Of a DNA stretch of 64,000 bases, positions 1 to 11,441 are shown piece by piece. How positions within the stretch are numbered: position 1 is the first letter of the stretch; every line of letters begins with the position of its first letter. Both the position numbers and the translations under genes were made by a program. The DNA comes from Orbilia blumenaviensis (Eukaryota; Ascomycota; Orbiliomycetes; Orbiliales; Orbiliaceae): positions 1,240,001 to 1,304,000 of the forward strand of contig JAVHNS010000010.1 in assembly GCA_036872755.1 (NCBI GenBank), written 5' to 3'. The notes under the pieces were generated by a model that was not told the DNA's origin, searched no databases, and saw only the letters and a list, made by a program, of their open reading frames with translations.

Positions 1-156
1 GAAGACTTCACCAAACGTTTCAAGGTTGATGCGAGTCACTTCATCCACGACACCCGGCTTATGGGTATCACATTTGATCTTCTAACCCCCCAACCGTCAA
101 TTCATGAAATCCATACATGGCTACGAAGAAGCCTATTAGATTTTGGAGTTGACTAA
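1..156 (+). CDS. 3' end of an unidentified gene (partial at left edge)
   Basis: An open reading frame enters from the left edge in frame 1 and ends at a TAA at 154-156, leaving 51 sense codons. The residues are of ordinary composition (mixed charged and hydrophobic, with a Trp-Leu-Arg-Arg near the end), but I recognise no family. It could be the C-terminus of a real gene or a chance open frame; a GTAAGT-like donor just after the stop (about 165) leaves open that splicing changes the end. Confidence 0.25.
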   Translation, partial: EDFTKRFKVDASHFIHDTRLMGITFDLLTPQPSIHEIHTWLRRSLLDFGVD

Positions 157-1781
157 CGACTTGACGTAAGTGATTACCGTCTACCATCCCTGTCACCAAC
201 TTACAATGCTATATATCCATAATTTCGGGCGCTACTGCTTTTAGCCCCTGATAAAATTTAACAATATGTGTATATATACACCAAAAACGAGTGGCTGGCT
301 TCCGGCGATAGGGGAAAAAAAAAAATTCGATACCACTTTCATGCGGAACTGATCTAAAAATAGTAGGGAGATGGGGGGGAATTTATGAACCTCTCCCATG
401 ACAACCTCATGCTCCAATTGAATTTGGATATGACGCAGTCACAGGGTTCATGCTTTGCAGCAGTGGCAGTAGAGTTGACGAAGGAGTTCGAAGACAAGAT
501 GAAGAAGGTGTATCTGAAGAAGGATGGCGACGTACTAAAGAAACTGGAAGAGCAGGAACCTGACAACAGGGGATACCGCTCATCCCAAACTTCAGCATAC
601 GTTTTGAAAGACGGCCTCCTATTCTTTAACGACACGGTACGAAAATCACTAAGCGATGGAGAAAAATCATGATACCACAAATAATTTATCTCCTACCAGA
701 ACTCCGGTTAGGTTATACTGCTATAAAAGGATGTCGTAAAGACTCACAGGAGCAATGGCCACATTCACTCGGTTCGCCAATCTGGTGCACGACGATTCAA
801 AAGTGCCACAAGAGGCATTTACATAAAAACAACATACAGTTTTTAATACTACATCCCAACGAGGTCACTACATGAAGCCGAGGATGTTGCACGCTCTCAA
901 TGGGCGTTGTGGCCTTGTTACCACAATTCATTTACAAAAGATGTTGCGGAAAAATTACTCATTGATATACATCAGGGACGGCAGCCAATATTTACGGGGA
1001 TAGCCGCTTGAGGTTTCCCCGGTCTTCAACTACCGGCCTCCCCCCAAGTACGGATCGATACTACAGCGGCGTGGCCTTGATATTGGATCAAATCGCATCA
1101 GCCAGCTCGTGCTGGCTGAGGTGCACGTGACCGGCTGGTCCGAAAAATAAAATCAATAGAAACGCCTTTGGGCGTTTCGATTACGAAAGGACCACCATCA
1201 GCAAACGAAAAATTATCTTCGAGCAGGCATCTCTGAACAATCGGGGGCTTCCGGTATACATTTTCCCGGAGCCCCCAAACCATACATCAAGGACCTCGGA
1301 AATGGGAAGAAAGATAGACAACACAATTTAGTGTTGTAACTTTTCAGGCTGATATATGGGGGTAATGTGAAAGGTTTTAGTTCCGAACGCTCCCCGTTGA
1401 CTGATAAGTCGGGTTCTCAATAACCCTCGGTGCCCGTACCGCCCAATACAAAAAATTGCTAGTGGAGGTTGAAAATAAATGTACTGTCTTTTAACATTTT
1501 TAGCAAATAATATGTCCAAACGGTTTTGATTGTACTTAGTTAGGTTTAGGTATGGCGAAGCGCAGTGGAGCCGTCCCAATTTCAATCTTATAATTCGATA
1601 ACCAAGTCTCAGATTTTTGCGGTTTCGTTGTAATTTTTGCGTTGCCAGGTTTGCGAAATTAGTTGGCACAAGGGCCGGTCCATTTACCCCTCGTAGAATG
1701 GACTTAACTGCAGATATGCAGAATTCGATTCACCGAACCCTTTTCATTCACTCAGAAGGAACTTCCTAAAAAGGACAGGAA
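157..1781. other. Spacer with one short ORF
   Basis: No gene is recognised. A plus-strand ATG frame at 385-672 (95 codons) has a charged middle section and a 'KDGLLFFND' segment faintly like the 'DGLLYYNG' region before the zinc-binding domain of Ty3/gypsy integrases. It ends in a stop with no integrase after it, so at best it is a transposon scrap. The remainder is scattered short frames on both strands. Confidence 0.3.
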
Positions 1782-2434
1782 ATGACACGCAAACGGCTAT
1801 ATACACAAGCCGATTATGAAGCATTTCACGAAGAATCCAAAACCTTTATCCCGTCTAGAGCATCTTCAACGTATATCCGAGAAATTCTCGGGATACCGGA
1901 ACGAGTCATAGCGGGAGGGTTAAAGAGTATTGATAATAATATTGAATGGAATGAAATACGGGTGAGATATATATATCAGCAATAAATGTTCCTTTTACTA
2001 GTAATCATAAAGAAAAATTAAAGCTAACATGAACTATATAGGACGGTATTAGGAAAATATTAAAAAACCGTAATTTGGACGATTTGGACGAGCAGCTTGA
2101 CATTGCAAATCAGATTCAAAACCTTGAACCACTTTGCAGGTATATATCTGATATATTGGATTGACACAATCGAAGCTCTAAATCTCATGACAATAGGCAT
2201 ACGGCGGAACCGAGAAAGTTTTTTGAGTGGTTTAGATATAATCACGGCCGAAATGTACAGAAGGTCGAAAAGAGGAGGAAGATTTCTAGAACTGACCCAG
2301 GTGAAGATGTGGACGAGAGCGAATGTGAAAAGACGGGGTTTGATGATATTATTCCTCCGCAGCAGGGGGAATCCAGCAACCCAGAATCAATCATGTCTTT
2401 GCGAAATATAAGTAATCCAACGCAAGAGACCTAG
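1782..2434 (+). CDS. Hypothetical protein, three exons, 171 aa
   Basis: I do not recognise the family. The model is exon 1 at 1782-1961, exon 2 at 2042-2139 and exon 3 at 2197-2434. Intron 1 (80 bp) has donor GTGAGA, a GCTAACATG branch site and acceptor ATATAG. Intron 2 (57 bp) has donor GTATAT, a CTCATGAC-like branch and acceptor AATAG. Splicing joins three frames, each otherwise closed by a stop, into one 171-residue protein, which is why I accept the gene. The product is hydrophilic, with no signal peptide or membrane span: an N-terminal basic stretch, an acidic Leu/Asp-rich segment at about 70-80, a basic cluster (KVEKRRK) at about 112-118, then an acidic Pro/Gln/Ser-rich tail. The basic cluster could be a nuclear signal. 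A fragment of a longer decayed gene is also possible. Confidence 0.45.
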
Positions 2435-4469
2435 ATTGAACCAAACCGAGTCACCGGGAACCTAATCAATTTGGCCAAAAAATACGTTAGATATTAGGGT
2501 TATAATTTGTTTGTTTTTTTTGTTGTTAGATTTCTGTGGCGTTATATTAGTTAGTATCTCTGGGACCGAGACTATTAGTATCTTATAGGGATAGCTGCGG
2601 AAATTTTAAATTCAAAGGTGTATTGTACCTGGGTTAGTTGCAAGGCGCTATCAGGGCAAGGCGCTCACTTGATAAGCATTTCGAATGGTTCTGGCTGTAG
2701 TCGGAGATATTCAACCCATCCCAATGTTTGGCAGTATATATAGTTAATGCAATAGTAAGTGAAGCTCTCTCAAGATGTAAAGATAGCTCGGTGCTAATGA
2801 TACCATCACCAATCAGAGCATTTGTCTATGGCCAGGGTCTTCCAGGCCAAAAGTAGAAGGCAGCAGTTACAAGGGGGGGTCTCTATAAACACTCTAATAC
2901 ATGAGCACACCTCCTCCAACCATCATAATGGCTTTGGGGGGTCTGGGGTTGATACCCCACCCCATAATACCGCCTATTCAGCGTCCCTTCGTAAATAATG
3001 GGGGTCCGAGGGACATTAAAAGAAAAGTTCCAGATTCTGAACAACAAATTACGCAGTGAACCTAGGTCCCAGCTCCCATGTGATATCAACTGAAGTGAGA
3101 CTACAGGGAAATCACCGTCATCGATCTGCAATTGGACCATCGACGATGATGGGTGGGGTTCGGTACTTTACAAATACAAATACAAATACAAATATAGATA
3201 CCAAAGCAACAGCAAAAATATATTCATGGAAATAGGAGAATTGGGAAAGGAGAAAAGGTCAAAAAGAAAGAAAAAACAATTGTGTCTCAAGAATACATAC
3301 ATCAAAAAACACCCACACACACAAACGCTTTGCAAAGCACGCCACGAAAGGCCGGTGTGGGGGGCGGCGTTGGTTTAAGATCCGATATCATAACGACTAT
3401 ACAGTCACTGTTGAGACAGAAGCGAGGACTTCGTGTTTTAAGTACTGAGTACCAATTGTATTTATATACAAAAACCGGACTTGGTATGTCATGGCTCCCT
3501 ATGATATGTTTGCGGTTGAGTGTTAGATTATTGTACAGGGACGGGGGTTCTTAGCTCGTGTCTGACTACTACCCTCTGCCTATATGAATACTAAATAGCT
3601 GGGTATTTAAGTACTTATTACGATTATCAATATTGGCTACTCATTCCCCCCGCAATAATATAGAAAAGCGTGGAGACAAAATATGTTTTACCCTTCATAG
3701 AAGGGTAAAACATAGGTAGCATCCAGCAGAATACTTGATGTATACTACCACTCCATAGGTTAAACAACCAACTAGAATATTAATATCATCTCCACCAAAT
3801 TCTCTGCCACCAACTAATAGGGAAAACAAAGAAAGAGAGATAACTAGAATAGAAATTAATATATAAGAAAATGTAAATAAAAAAACAGCGCCAGCTCTTT
3901 ATATCACACCTGAAAAACTCCTGTGGTTTTTTGTTTGTACAAAAACTGCTATATAATGAAATAAAATAAAAGGAAATCCAAGATGTCCAAAAAATACTAG
4001 TTCTCCTTTCTCTCTTACTTTTCTCCTCCAATACTGATACACTTATCAACCAGAAGACACGGTATTATGGGGGTTTGTGTGAGGTCCCGTGTCGACGGTG
4101 ATGATGGATGGGGGGCGATACCCCCATGCGAATGCCAAAAGCCGATGTATGTACTACCTTCCAGGCAGCAAAAAATGAAAAGGAAAAAAAAAACTATGAA
4201 TAAGTATCAAACCCATAAAGAGAGAAGGAGAAGAAAAAAAACTGCACAGCCGTCGATGCATCGAGCGAGAATGGGGTATAAAAGGTATATAGTGAACAAA
4301 AAAAGCGGAAAACCAAAGAAAAAAGTGCAAGTTTTACACAAAGTCCAGATATGTGCAGCAGCGGCGTCAAATCATTAGAATTCCTCCAAAAAGAAAAACC
4401 GCAAAGCTTCTTACAAAAAGTATCGGCAAAGGTGGGGCGGAGGGTGTAAACGGGTTGTGGAGGTATTAA
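2435..4469. other. AT-rich spacer with simple repeats
   Basis: No convincing gene. It holds an AAATAC microsatellite at about 3171-3194, a perfect hairpin at 3683-3713 (listed separately) and purine-rich, A-rich sequence at 4170-4340. A minus-strand ATG frame at 2883-3140 (85 codons) has protein-like composition but no recognisable motif. Confidence 0.4.
3683..3713. repeat. Perfect 14-bp inverted repeat with 3-nt loop
   Basis: ATGTTTTACCCTTC (3683-3696) is followed by a three-base loop ATA and its exact reverse complement (3700-3713). No gene borders it closely, so a simple terminator role is not obvious. It may be a foldback scar of a small transposon or a transcript 3'-end hairpin. Confidence 0.8.
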
Positions 4470-5624
4470 TTAGCTAGGGATGCCGTCTCTGGGGCTGGTT
4501 GGCGCGCCAGTATCCCGGGGCGTCGGCTGCGCGGAGTACTCTCCCATCTCATCGTCCTCGAACTCCGAGTCAGGAGTGAAGGGGTTTGGTATTTGGATAT
4601 CCAGCTACATTATCACATATATCAGCATCAAATACTCTAGTGAGATTTACATTCCAGGTCTTGGCTAGGAATTTATAGTAATCGATAGCGGGAGGGTTTC
4701 CGTTATGATAAAGGAAAAAAAACTCACATTCATATAACCCGTCCTCCGTAGCGGGATGATTTTGGCTAACCCGCTGATCGGTGCAGGACCCTCTTCCCCT
4801 TCCCGACTACCAACTCGGCCTTCCTCCCCCTCTACTATTTCCCCCCTTCGAAGTTTCTCTAAAACTTCCTCCATCTCCCTATTCTGCTGCTCCAGGAAAT
4901 TCTCAATCTTCCTTAACCGCCTCTTCGCCTCTGTGCCGAATATATCCTCGGCAAACCACAGCGTCAGGACGCCAACTCCGGCATCCACCCAGTTCCGCCA
5001 GTTCCACGGATTAAAAGCCTCACGTAATTCGGAATTTATCGTTTTAACTATCCGTCTGAAGCGGTCCTCGCTCATGTATGGTTCCAAAATTTTGGGGTAT
5101 GTATTCGAAAAGGCCGGGCTAAGGTCTCCATGGATCATAAAATCTCGGGGTATCCGAATAATTTTTGTGGATTCCGCGAGTGGTGAATCCAGGGAGACGT
5201 GTGGGTTGACATGCGGGTAACAAGGGTGGGTCGGATCCCATGGAGTCGAGGACTCTGTATGGATTGAAGAGCCGTCGCGGGAGGCAGCACCGCGGATGGG
5301 CGAAACGGGAGGTAGTTCTTGAGCGCGACGTTGGCGGAGGTCATCGAGTTTCAACCCCCGTTCGAGTTCAAGATCTACGGATTCGGAGCGGGAATGCTGG
5401 AGTGGGCCTTGCGGGTGAAAAGGGGAAGCCGGGTCCTTGGAAGAAGAGATCGACTTGCGATTACCGGGTGTTGCGTCGGCGATAGAAGAGGCGGCAGTGG
5501 TGGTGGTATTTGTGGCCATCTCGTTGGAAGGACGGTTGGAGGAGAGGCGATGAATGCTGGATTTATTATCTTTGGTGCTGAAGCCGGATACGCCAGAGTC
5601 GTTTTCGGAGAGGGTAAAGGCCAT
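4470..5624 (-). CDS. ERF4: Ras modification protein Erf4 (palmitoyltransferase accessory subunit)
   Basis: Erf4/Golga7-family protein, the partner of the DHHC enzyme Erf2, which palmitoylates Ras on ER/Golgi membranes. Exon 1 is 5624-4728 and exon 2 is 4604-4470, separated by a 123-bp intron with donor GTGAGT and acceptor TGTAG. Together they give 343 aa. Residues 1-150 are a Ser/Thr/Pro-rich, low-complexity N-terminal extension. The Erf4 domain covers about 155-255: an 'IRIPRDF' start, a 'YPKILEPYMSEDRF' segment, a Pro-Trp-Asn-Trp-Arg-Asn-Trp cluster and a hydrophobic stretch near 215-228 that probably lies in the membrane. A helical Glu/Arg-rich segment follows. Exon 2 supplies the family-typical 'IPNPFTPDSEF' tail; without the splice the frame runs into intron sequence. 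The ATG at 5622-5624 is the first in frame. The 5' side is a GTA/CAG-rich trinucleotide tract. Confidence 0.85.
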
Positions 5625-5639
5625 AGCAGCAAGAGATTA

Positions 5640-5815
5640 TTACTATTAATAATAGTTCTAGGGAGCGAGAGCAGCCAGGTCGTAGTAGCAGCGGCAGCAA
5701 CGGCAGCGGCAAGCAGCAGGTACACCAGCAGAAGTAGCAGTAGTAATAGTATAAGGAGTAGCAGCACCAGGAGTAGCAAGCACTAGCACCAGCACCAGCA
5801 CCAAGACCAGCAAGA
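5640..5815. repeat. Degenerate trinucleotide tract (GTA/AGC/CAG)
   Basis: Impure runs of GTA, AGC and CAG-type triplets lie just upstream of the ERF4 start, so they would be in its promoter or 5' leader. Read on the minus strand they give only Leu/Ala runs, and I do not treat them as coding. Confidence 0.6.
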
Positions 5816-8800
5816 GAGAAGGGGCGTGTGTGTCTGTACGGAGTATATCTGAGGCGTTTGCAGCCAGAGAAGAAGGAAGGTCCAAGCTAGGAATCCCTGT
5901 GTAAAAAAAAATAAAAATAAAAGAAAAACGATGCCCGTCGAAATAAGGCAAGTAGCGCGACTGGTAGTTCGTCTATGGACGGTACCTGGGACCCCGGACT
6001 GGTATGGTCATTGATTGATTGTCGGGGTGGTGGTGGTAGTGGTAGTGGCCCTGTCGGTGAAACTGGGGTTCCGATGAATCAATCAACCAATCAATCGAAT
6101 CGAATCAAACGAATAGATTAACGATTGAAGCCGTATTAATAGCGTATGTACGTATATAAGGGATGCCTTCAAGTGGACCGAGGGAGAGGGAGAGGGAGGA
6201 GGAGGGAGAGGAAGGGAGACCCGGTGAGAACTCTAGATGTGGCGATGGGGGGTTATGAGGGCGATGATGAGGGCGATGATGGTGGTGGTGGTGGTGGTGT
6301 CGAGGATTGGCTGAGGGAAAGGCGGGCGAATTAAAGTAAGGGGCTTCTCAGGCCCAGCCAGCTTTGACCACCAGCGCCAAAACGGGCGAATCGAAGGCGC
6401 AAAATTGGAAACAGCCACGAACAGGAAACAGGAAACAGACAATATGCTGATACTAAATACTATTGAAGACGAAGATGAAGATAAAAAAGTCTTCATACAA
6501 TTTTTCTTTAGTTTATCTGACAGCTGGACAGGAGTTTAGTTTCGTTCGAGAAGAGGATTGGAATATAAATGATACGACAACGTGCTGGCCGCCGGAATGC
6601 AAATGCTCACTGCTGGAACAGTACCCTCCCCCCGGTTCATTCCCTTTCTTTCCTTTTCTTTTTTCCACCTTCGTTTAAACCAAAGCGAATGTTGGTCTGT
6701 TTTGTCTAAGATCGAATTGGATCGGATTTGGATCGATCTTGAACCAGAAAAATACCTGCAATCGGAAAAAGAATTGAAGAAAGGCCTAAAGGGTAAGGAA
6801 AAATCAATTCGAGGGGGGGGAAGGGCAGAAGGGACTCTTTCTCTCTCTCTCTCTCTCTCTTTTCTTCTTCTTCACCACCCCACATTAGCTAACAAGCTAT
6901 AGACGATAACGGTAACTAGTTACCAAGTTCATAGGCACCCGTCCTAATTAAGTACCTGGGTACGTACGTGAACAAGTCTGACCTATCATGTCATATCATA
7001 TCAGCAGTAGCATCCGATTGATACGATTGTTCGGAAAGAAGTATAAGCATATGGTCCGCGGGTTTCAGGGGCTGACCTTTTTTTTCTGCCTGCGCCGCAT
7101 GCGTCTAGGTTAACCAAGGGATACCATACATAGGAATACATAATCACTCCTTCAGGCGCAGGAACACACCGAACCGGCACATCCACACACACACACATAC
7201 AGAGGTACAGGTACAGGCACAGGTACAATTTACAGGTATGTAAGTACGTAAAAATTGCTGTTTTAAACAGTACACTATTAATATATTATTATCATTACCG
7301 CGATGGATGGATGGCCAATGCAATGCATGTGCTCACTGATGTGACTGACCTGACCATACATACAGTTGTATATGTACAGTAAGTTACTAAATACGAGTAT
7401 ACTAAGCCCTGGGCAGGCTCCCTGGCACTGTTTTCTGGAATGCAGGCGATACTATATTAGTTAAATTTACCCCCAGTCCGAAGATCAGATATGGTGTGGC
7501 CTATATTGTGACCAGTACAAGCCATACCATGCCATAGCGTGCAAATGTTATATACAAAGATGCTAAAATGTCTGATATCTCCATGAATCTTCTTAGAAAT
7601 CCTTCACAGGTATTATATTATATATATACCGAGGATTAAACTAAACCAGTTCTTATCTAGATCTTGCAAATTCCGTATGACCGGAGCAATCAAGCAAGCA
7701 ATCAATCCTTCGAGGGAAAAGAGAGACCCGCTGCATGCAGCCTTCATGCATATGCGTGTGTAACACACCTCGAGTCCTCCCGAATGCAGAATGCAAAAGG
7801 GGAGGATCAAGCCCGCTAATTTAGATTACCACTCTCGCAATGTTATGCAGCTACCCGTTGGGCCCAGTCATGAAATCACCAGACCGCACACACAAACACA
7901 AACACAGTGCAGACTGACAACATCAGTATGGATGTAATATACTAGAGACGGCCTTTGTGTGACGCTGATTATATATACAATTAACGATAAGAACATTTAA
8001 GGCCAGCTGGATTTTAGCTAACGTATGTCTGTGTAACCTGGACAACGTTCTAGAAAACCAACTACCAGTCAACTGCAACGTTAAACGAACAGTCCAGCTT
8101 AATTACATATTACAATAATATTGACTACGTGCTATACGTTAGGTGGTATGACGGCTTCTGGACGCTTCGAACCCGGCATAACTAAATTTACATACCAGAT
8201 TTTATAACATGGAACCCCAGATAGGTAGTGAGATCTGGACTAGTCTCAAGCACTTATAGCTAATTATAAAAACACTTGTATTATATAAAAGTGCATTATA
8301 CCAGATACTGGCATCTTGATAAGTATCGGTATCTAATTATAAACTGGACTTTTTTGGACAACGAAATGCTAAGGCGCAACTATTTATAACTTCGTATATA
8401 TATATCTGTCGTAAAAAAATAAAAAATAAAAATAGTGCTCTTTTTTCATGTCGTCTATTTTAAATTTGATAATTAAACGCAAGCCAATCGTAAATTAGGG
8501 CTTCACAGTAGTAGAAAGTAGTCTCGTAGTATACGAGACTAAGTAGAAAGACATAAAGATGTTTTTCGGCGTCCATGAGGCGCGAGAGGATATCTATATA
8601 ATACAATCTCAAGCTGAATTGCTATATATTTGATTCGTACGATCGTGACGAGAAATATTCCATACCTCGGAGAACACTGGTAGAGTCGATTTGCAATTTA
8701 GTGAAGTACTATATTATAACAATGCAATGGGCGGTTCGGATACTGTTCTAGTCTAGCTAGGTTACGAGACCATTCTAGTCCTAACATCCTGATGTGTAGA

Positions 8801-9000
8801 GGTATTGTGGTCACTCTGCCGTATCAATACCATTTCATATTTTCGATGACCACCTCAAATTTGGGTATTATTCTTCTCCTTCGTCATTCGTCTCGGTCCG
8901 AGACTACTTCGCCACAGGCGAACACCTAACTATCCCGTCAACCGCCGCAACAGGACCAGAGATATTCATAATCCCAACAGCATACACCACCACCAGCATC
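5816..9000. other. Spacer with microsatellites and a small hairpin
   Basis: No gene seen. Contents: GAGGGA-type repeats at about 6180-6215, a GGT/GAT repeat at about 6255-6300, a CT microsatellite at about 6838-6860, CA-rich sequence near 7185 and 7890, and a 9-bp hairpin with a 3-nt loop at 8520-8540 (AGTCTCGTA and its complement). The 7.2-8.8 kb part is AT-rich, full of TATA-like words, with stops in every frame. Confidence 0.5.
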
Positions 9001-9222
9001 TAAATACCTCTTCTGCAATACCTTCCAATTACGACTCGTTCCAATCCTCTGCGCAACCCCCTTTAACTTTCCCCCACCACAAGCCCCAAATCCCCAAGGA
9101 CCACCTCCCCAAAACTATTCCCCGCCATAGACAAAACATCATCCTCATCCAAACCCTCATACCCATAAGCCTTAATAAACATAACCCCAAACTACCCCCC
9201 TACCAAATACCCCGCGAAAACC
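9001..9222 (-). pseudogene. Possible decayed coding remnant
   Basis: On the minus strand one frame from about 9222 to 9001 reads like protein (GYEGLDEDDVLSMAGNSFG, then hydrophobic Val/Leu/Gly residues) but is broken by two in-frame stops. The stretch is strikingly strand-biased: C/A on plus, G/T on minus, unlike its surroundings. The MAGNSF-type motif followed by alternating hydrophobics faintly resembles the C-terminal GN-containing helix of some cytosine-5 methyltransferases, but this is weak. I infer a relic rather than a working gene. Confidence 0.25.
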
Positions 9223-11441
9223 CTCTCTGCCCCATCTTGTCTCCGCAAACCCTTCCACAGCACCACGATAACACGTAGTTAATAGCTTTGAATAATACCC
9301 GTCCCGTAACTTCTCTTATAGCATTCTAGTATTGAGAGAGAGGTTCTTTAGGCCTTGAAAAGATATGAACAATAGGATGTGGAGTGAGAGTTCTAGAGGG
9401 ATGATATTAGTGTTTGTTGTTGTCATTGTTGCATTTTTGTTTACCAACTAACAGTCCAGTCTGAGGTTTAGACAAAATAATATAATAGGTCTGGTTCATT
9501 CTTGAATCGAATCCCGGTGGATATGAAATTGGAACTGAAGCTGAAATGGGGTTGATTGGTATCTTATAAGCGTGCAAGTCTATAGAACCAAGTTACTAAT
9601 ATCATAACACCCGACGTATACGTAGTGTGGTAGTGTCAATGCATAGTAGTCCCGGTCCTAGACGCCAGTCGGCGAGGTAGGTATATATGGAATCGCTTTT
9701 TCTTCGTGTAAATATTGTATCAATACCAGTTAATTTAATTTAATTTAATACTGTAGCGGGGTCATGGGAAGCGTGTAATAGCTGAAGGTTTCTGCGGTTC
9801 AAGTTCAAAGTTATTTCGTAGCCAGGAACATAAAATATATAGAAACTATAGTTTTCTTCAGTCGGCTTCGATTGAGAGCCTCTTACTTTTTATCAAAAAA
9901 AAAAACCTGTACCGATTTCCAGCAGTTGTCAATATCACCAAAGGATTACTTTAGGACCGAGAAAATTGAACGTGAAGAGAATGTTTCTTGTGAAAAATGT
10001 TTTCAATTTGAGTCCACTACAGACTTCAAAAAAGAATGGTCTCATGCTATCTACACTATTTTTGTAACCCAACCCATCAATAACTCCACTCGAACACCCA
10101 TTAAGAAAAGCAAAAGTAAAAAGAAAAACAAGAACTGTTAACAGTAGAAAAGGTATCTTTTTTAATTATCCATCCATCCATCCTATCCTATCCATCCATA
10201 TTCTTCCACCATTCGTCGTCCTCCTCCGCCACGATTCGACCGCTTCATCTGGTCGATTGGCTTATTTGTTATACTTGGGTTGTTTGTTCGGGTAATAGTG
10301 ATGAAAAAAAAATCCTCAAAGCCGTGTCCGAAGTTCAAAGGTTCAAAAACGCTTCCTAAAAAGAACAGCCTCAATAAAGAGGATGCGCCTTCTAGGTGGT
10401 ATACTCCTCATTCCATAAGAATGATAAAAGAACTGGGGGTAGAACTCTTCCAAAAGGGCCAAGGATATCATACTATTCCCTCATCCCACCAAAAGAAAAA
10501 GGACAATGTGTAACAGAAACGCGAAAAAACACTTAGACTGATTGAATCGTTCCTCAAATATACCAGGGGTTTCGAGAATTCTCCTTTTACGTTTTCTTTC
10601 ACCTCACCAAGCTGTATATCTCCCTCCTCCCACCGATTCAAGGTCAAAATGGTCCCGTCCCGTCTAATCAGCTTTCGCCGAAACCAAAGTCCAAAGTCCA
10701 AATAATATCCATTCCACCCTCTCAAAGCCAATCCTACCTACAGCTGATCGATCATACCCTCCACTTAATTCAAGAACCTCAGGCCCCACAACTTAACTCT
10801 GCCCTTCGGATCAAAGAAACCCAAGAGAAACCCCATCTCTCACCGACGCCCTTCCCAATTCAGAAAGCCGTATTCTCAAAGATTTACACTTCAAAAACCG
10901 TCGCAGCATATGTCAAGGGCTTTTTAAGCCGATGAATCGCGCGCACAAATGAATTTGAAATGGAATAAAACTGAGACGGCTGTCCGGCAGGGAGTTTGTT
11001 GGTCGTCAGGATGGAAGGATGGTCCCTCAAAAACGGAAGAATCTTGATCTGGATATAGAAAGGGTGAAGAGAAGAGAGAAGTGTGGTATTTGCAATACCA
11101 CACACCCGAAGGTGCGCAGCAGCTCCAAAGATCCCAAAAAAAGGTGAAGAACAAAAACGAAAAGCGAGTCTGGATAGCCGAGAAGAGCAAGAACAAAGAT
11201 TAAGAACTCCAAACCCAGTCCCAGAAAACAAAAGCAGAAAAGAGCAGAAACAAAACACCATCCATAACCGAGAAAAGGAAGAGAGTATTAGGGAAAAGAA
11301 CGAACCTAGTGGAGATGTGTTTCTTCAAAGGGGTCAAGAAAACTGACGAAGATTGGAAACATCCTAAATGAGAAATCAAAACAAAAAGACCAGGTGGGTA
11401 AACAAAGAATCGAAGGGGCGAAACTTTGGAGCGTTGGCTGT
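9223..11441. other. Spacer downstream of hacA
   Basis: No gene supported. It holds TTAAT repeats near 9730-9750, ATCC/CTATC repeats at 10165-10200, and A-rich or purine-rich stretches at 11110-11300 that are probably the hacA 3' untranslated region. Open frames on both strands at 10.2-11.3 kb (up to 125 codons) look like shadows of this purine/pyrimidine asymmetry. Confidence 0.4.
11081..11103. terminator. Hairpin in the hacA 3' flank
   Basis: GTGTGGTATT, loop TGC, then the exact complement AATACCACAC: a 10-bp perfect stem with a 3-nt loop, about 340 bp downstream of the hacA stop on its transcribed side. It may be a 3'-UTR structure or 3'-end processing element. The structure is certain; the role is inferred. 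Confidence 0.4.

Noticed and set aside
2883..3140. 85-codon minus-strand ATG frame
   Set aside because: Protein-like composition but no motif, no signal peptide and no extending splice sites.
5375..5779. Minus-strand 134-codon Leu/Ala-rich frame and plus-strand frame at 5319-5786
   Set aside because: Both are products of the trinucleotide tract and of the antisense side of the ERF4 coding region.
9872..10141. 89-codon Lys-rich plus-strand frame
   Set aside because: No ATG at its start and A-rich composition explains the open run.
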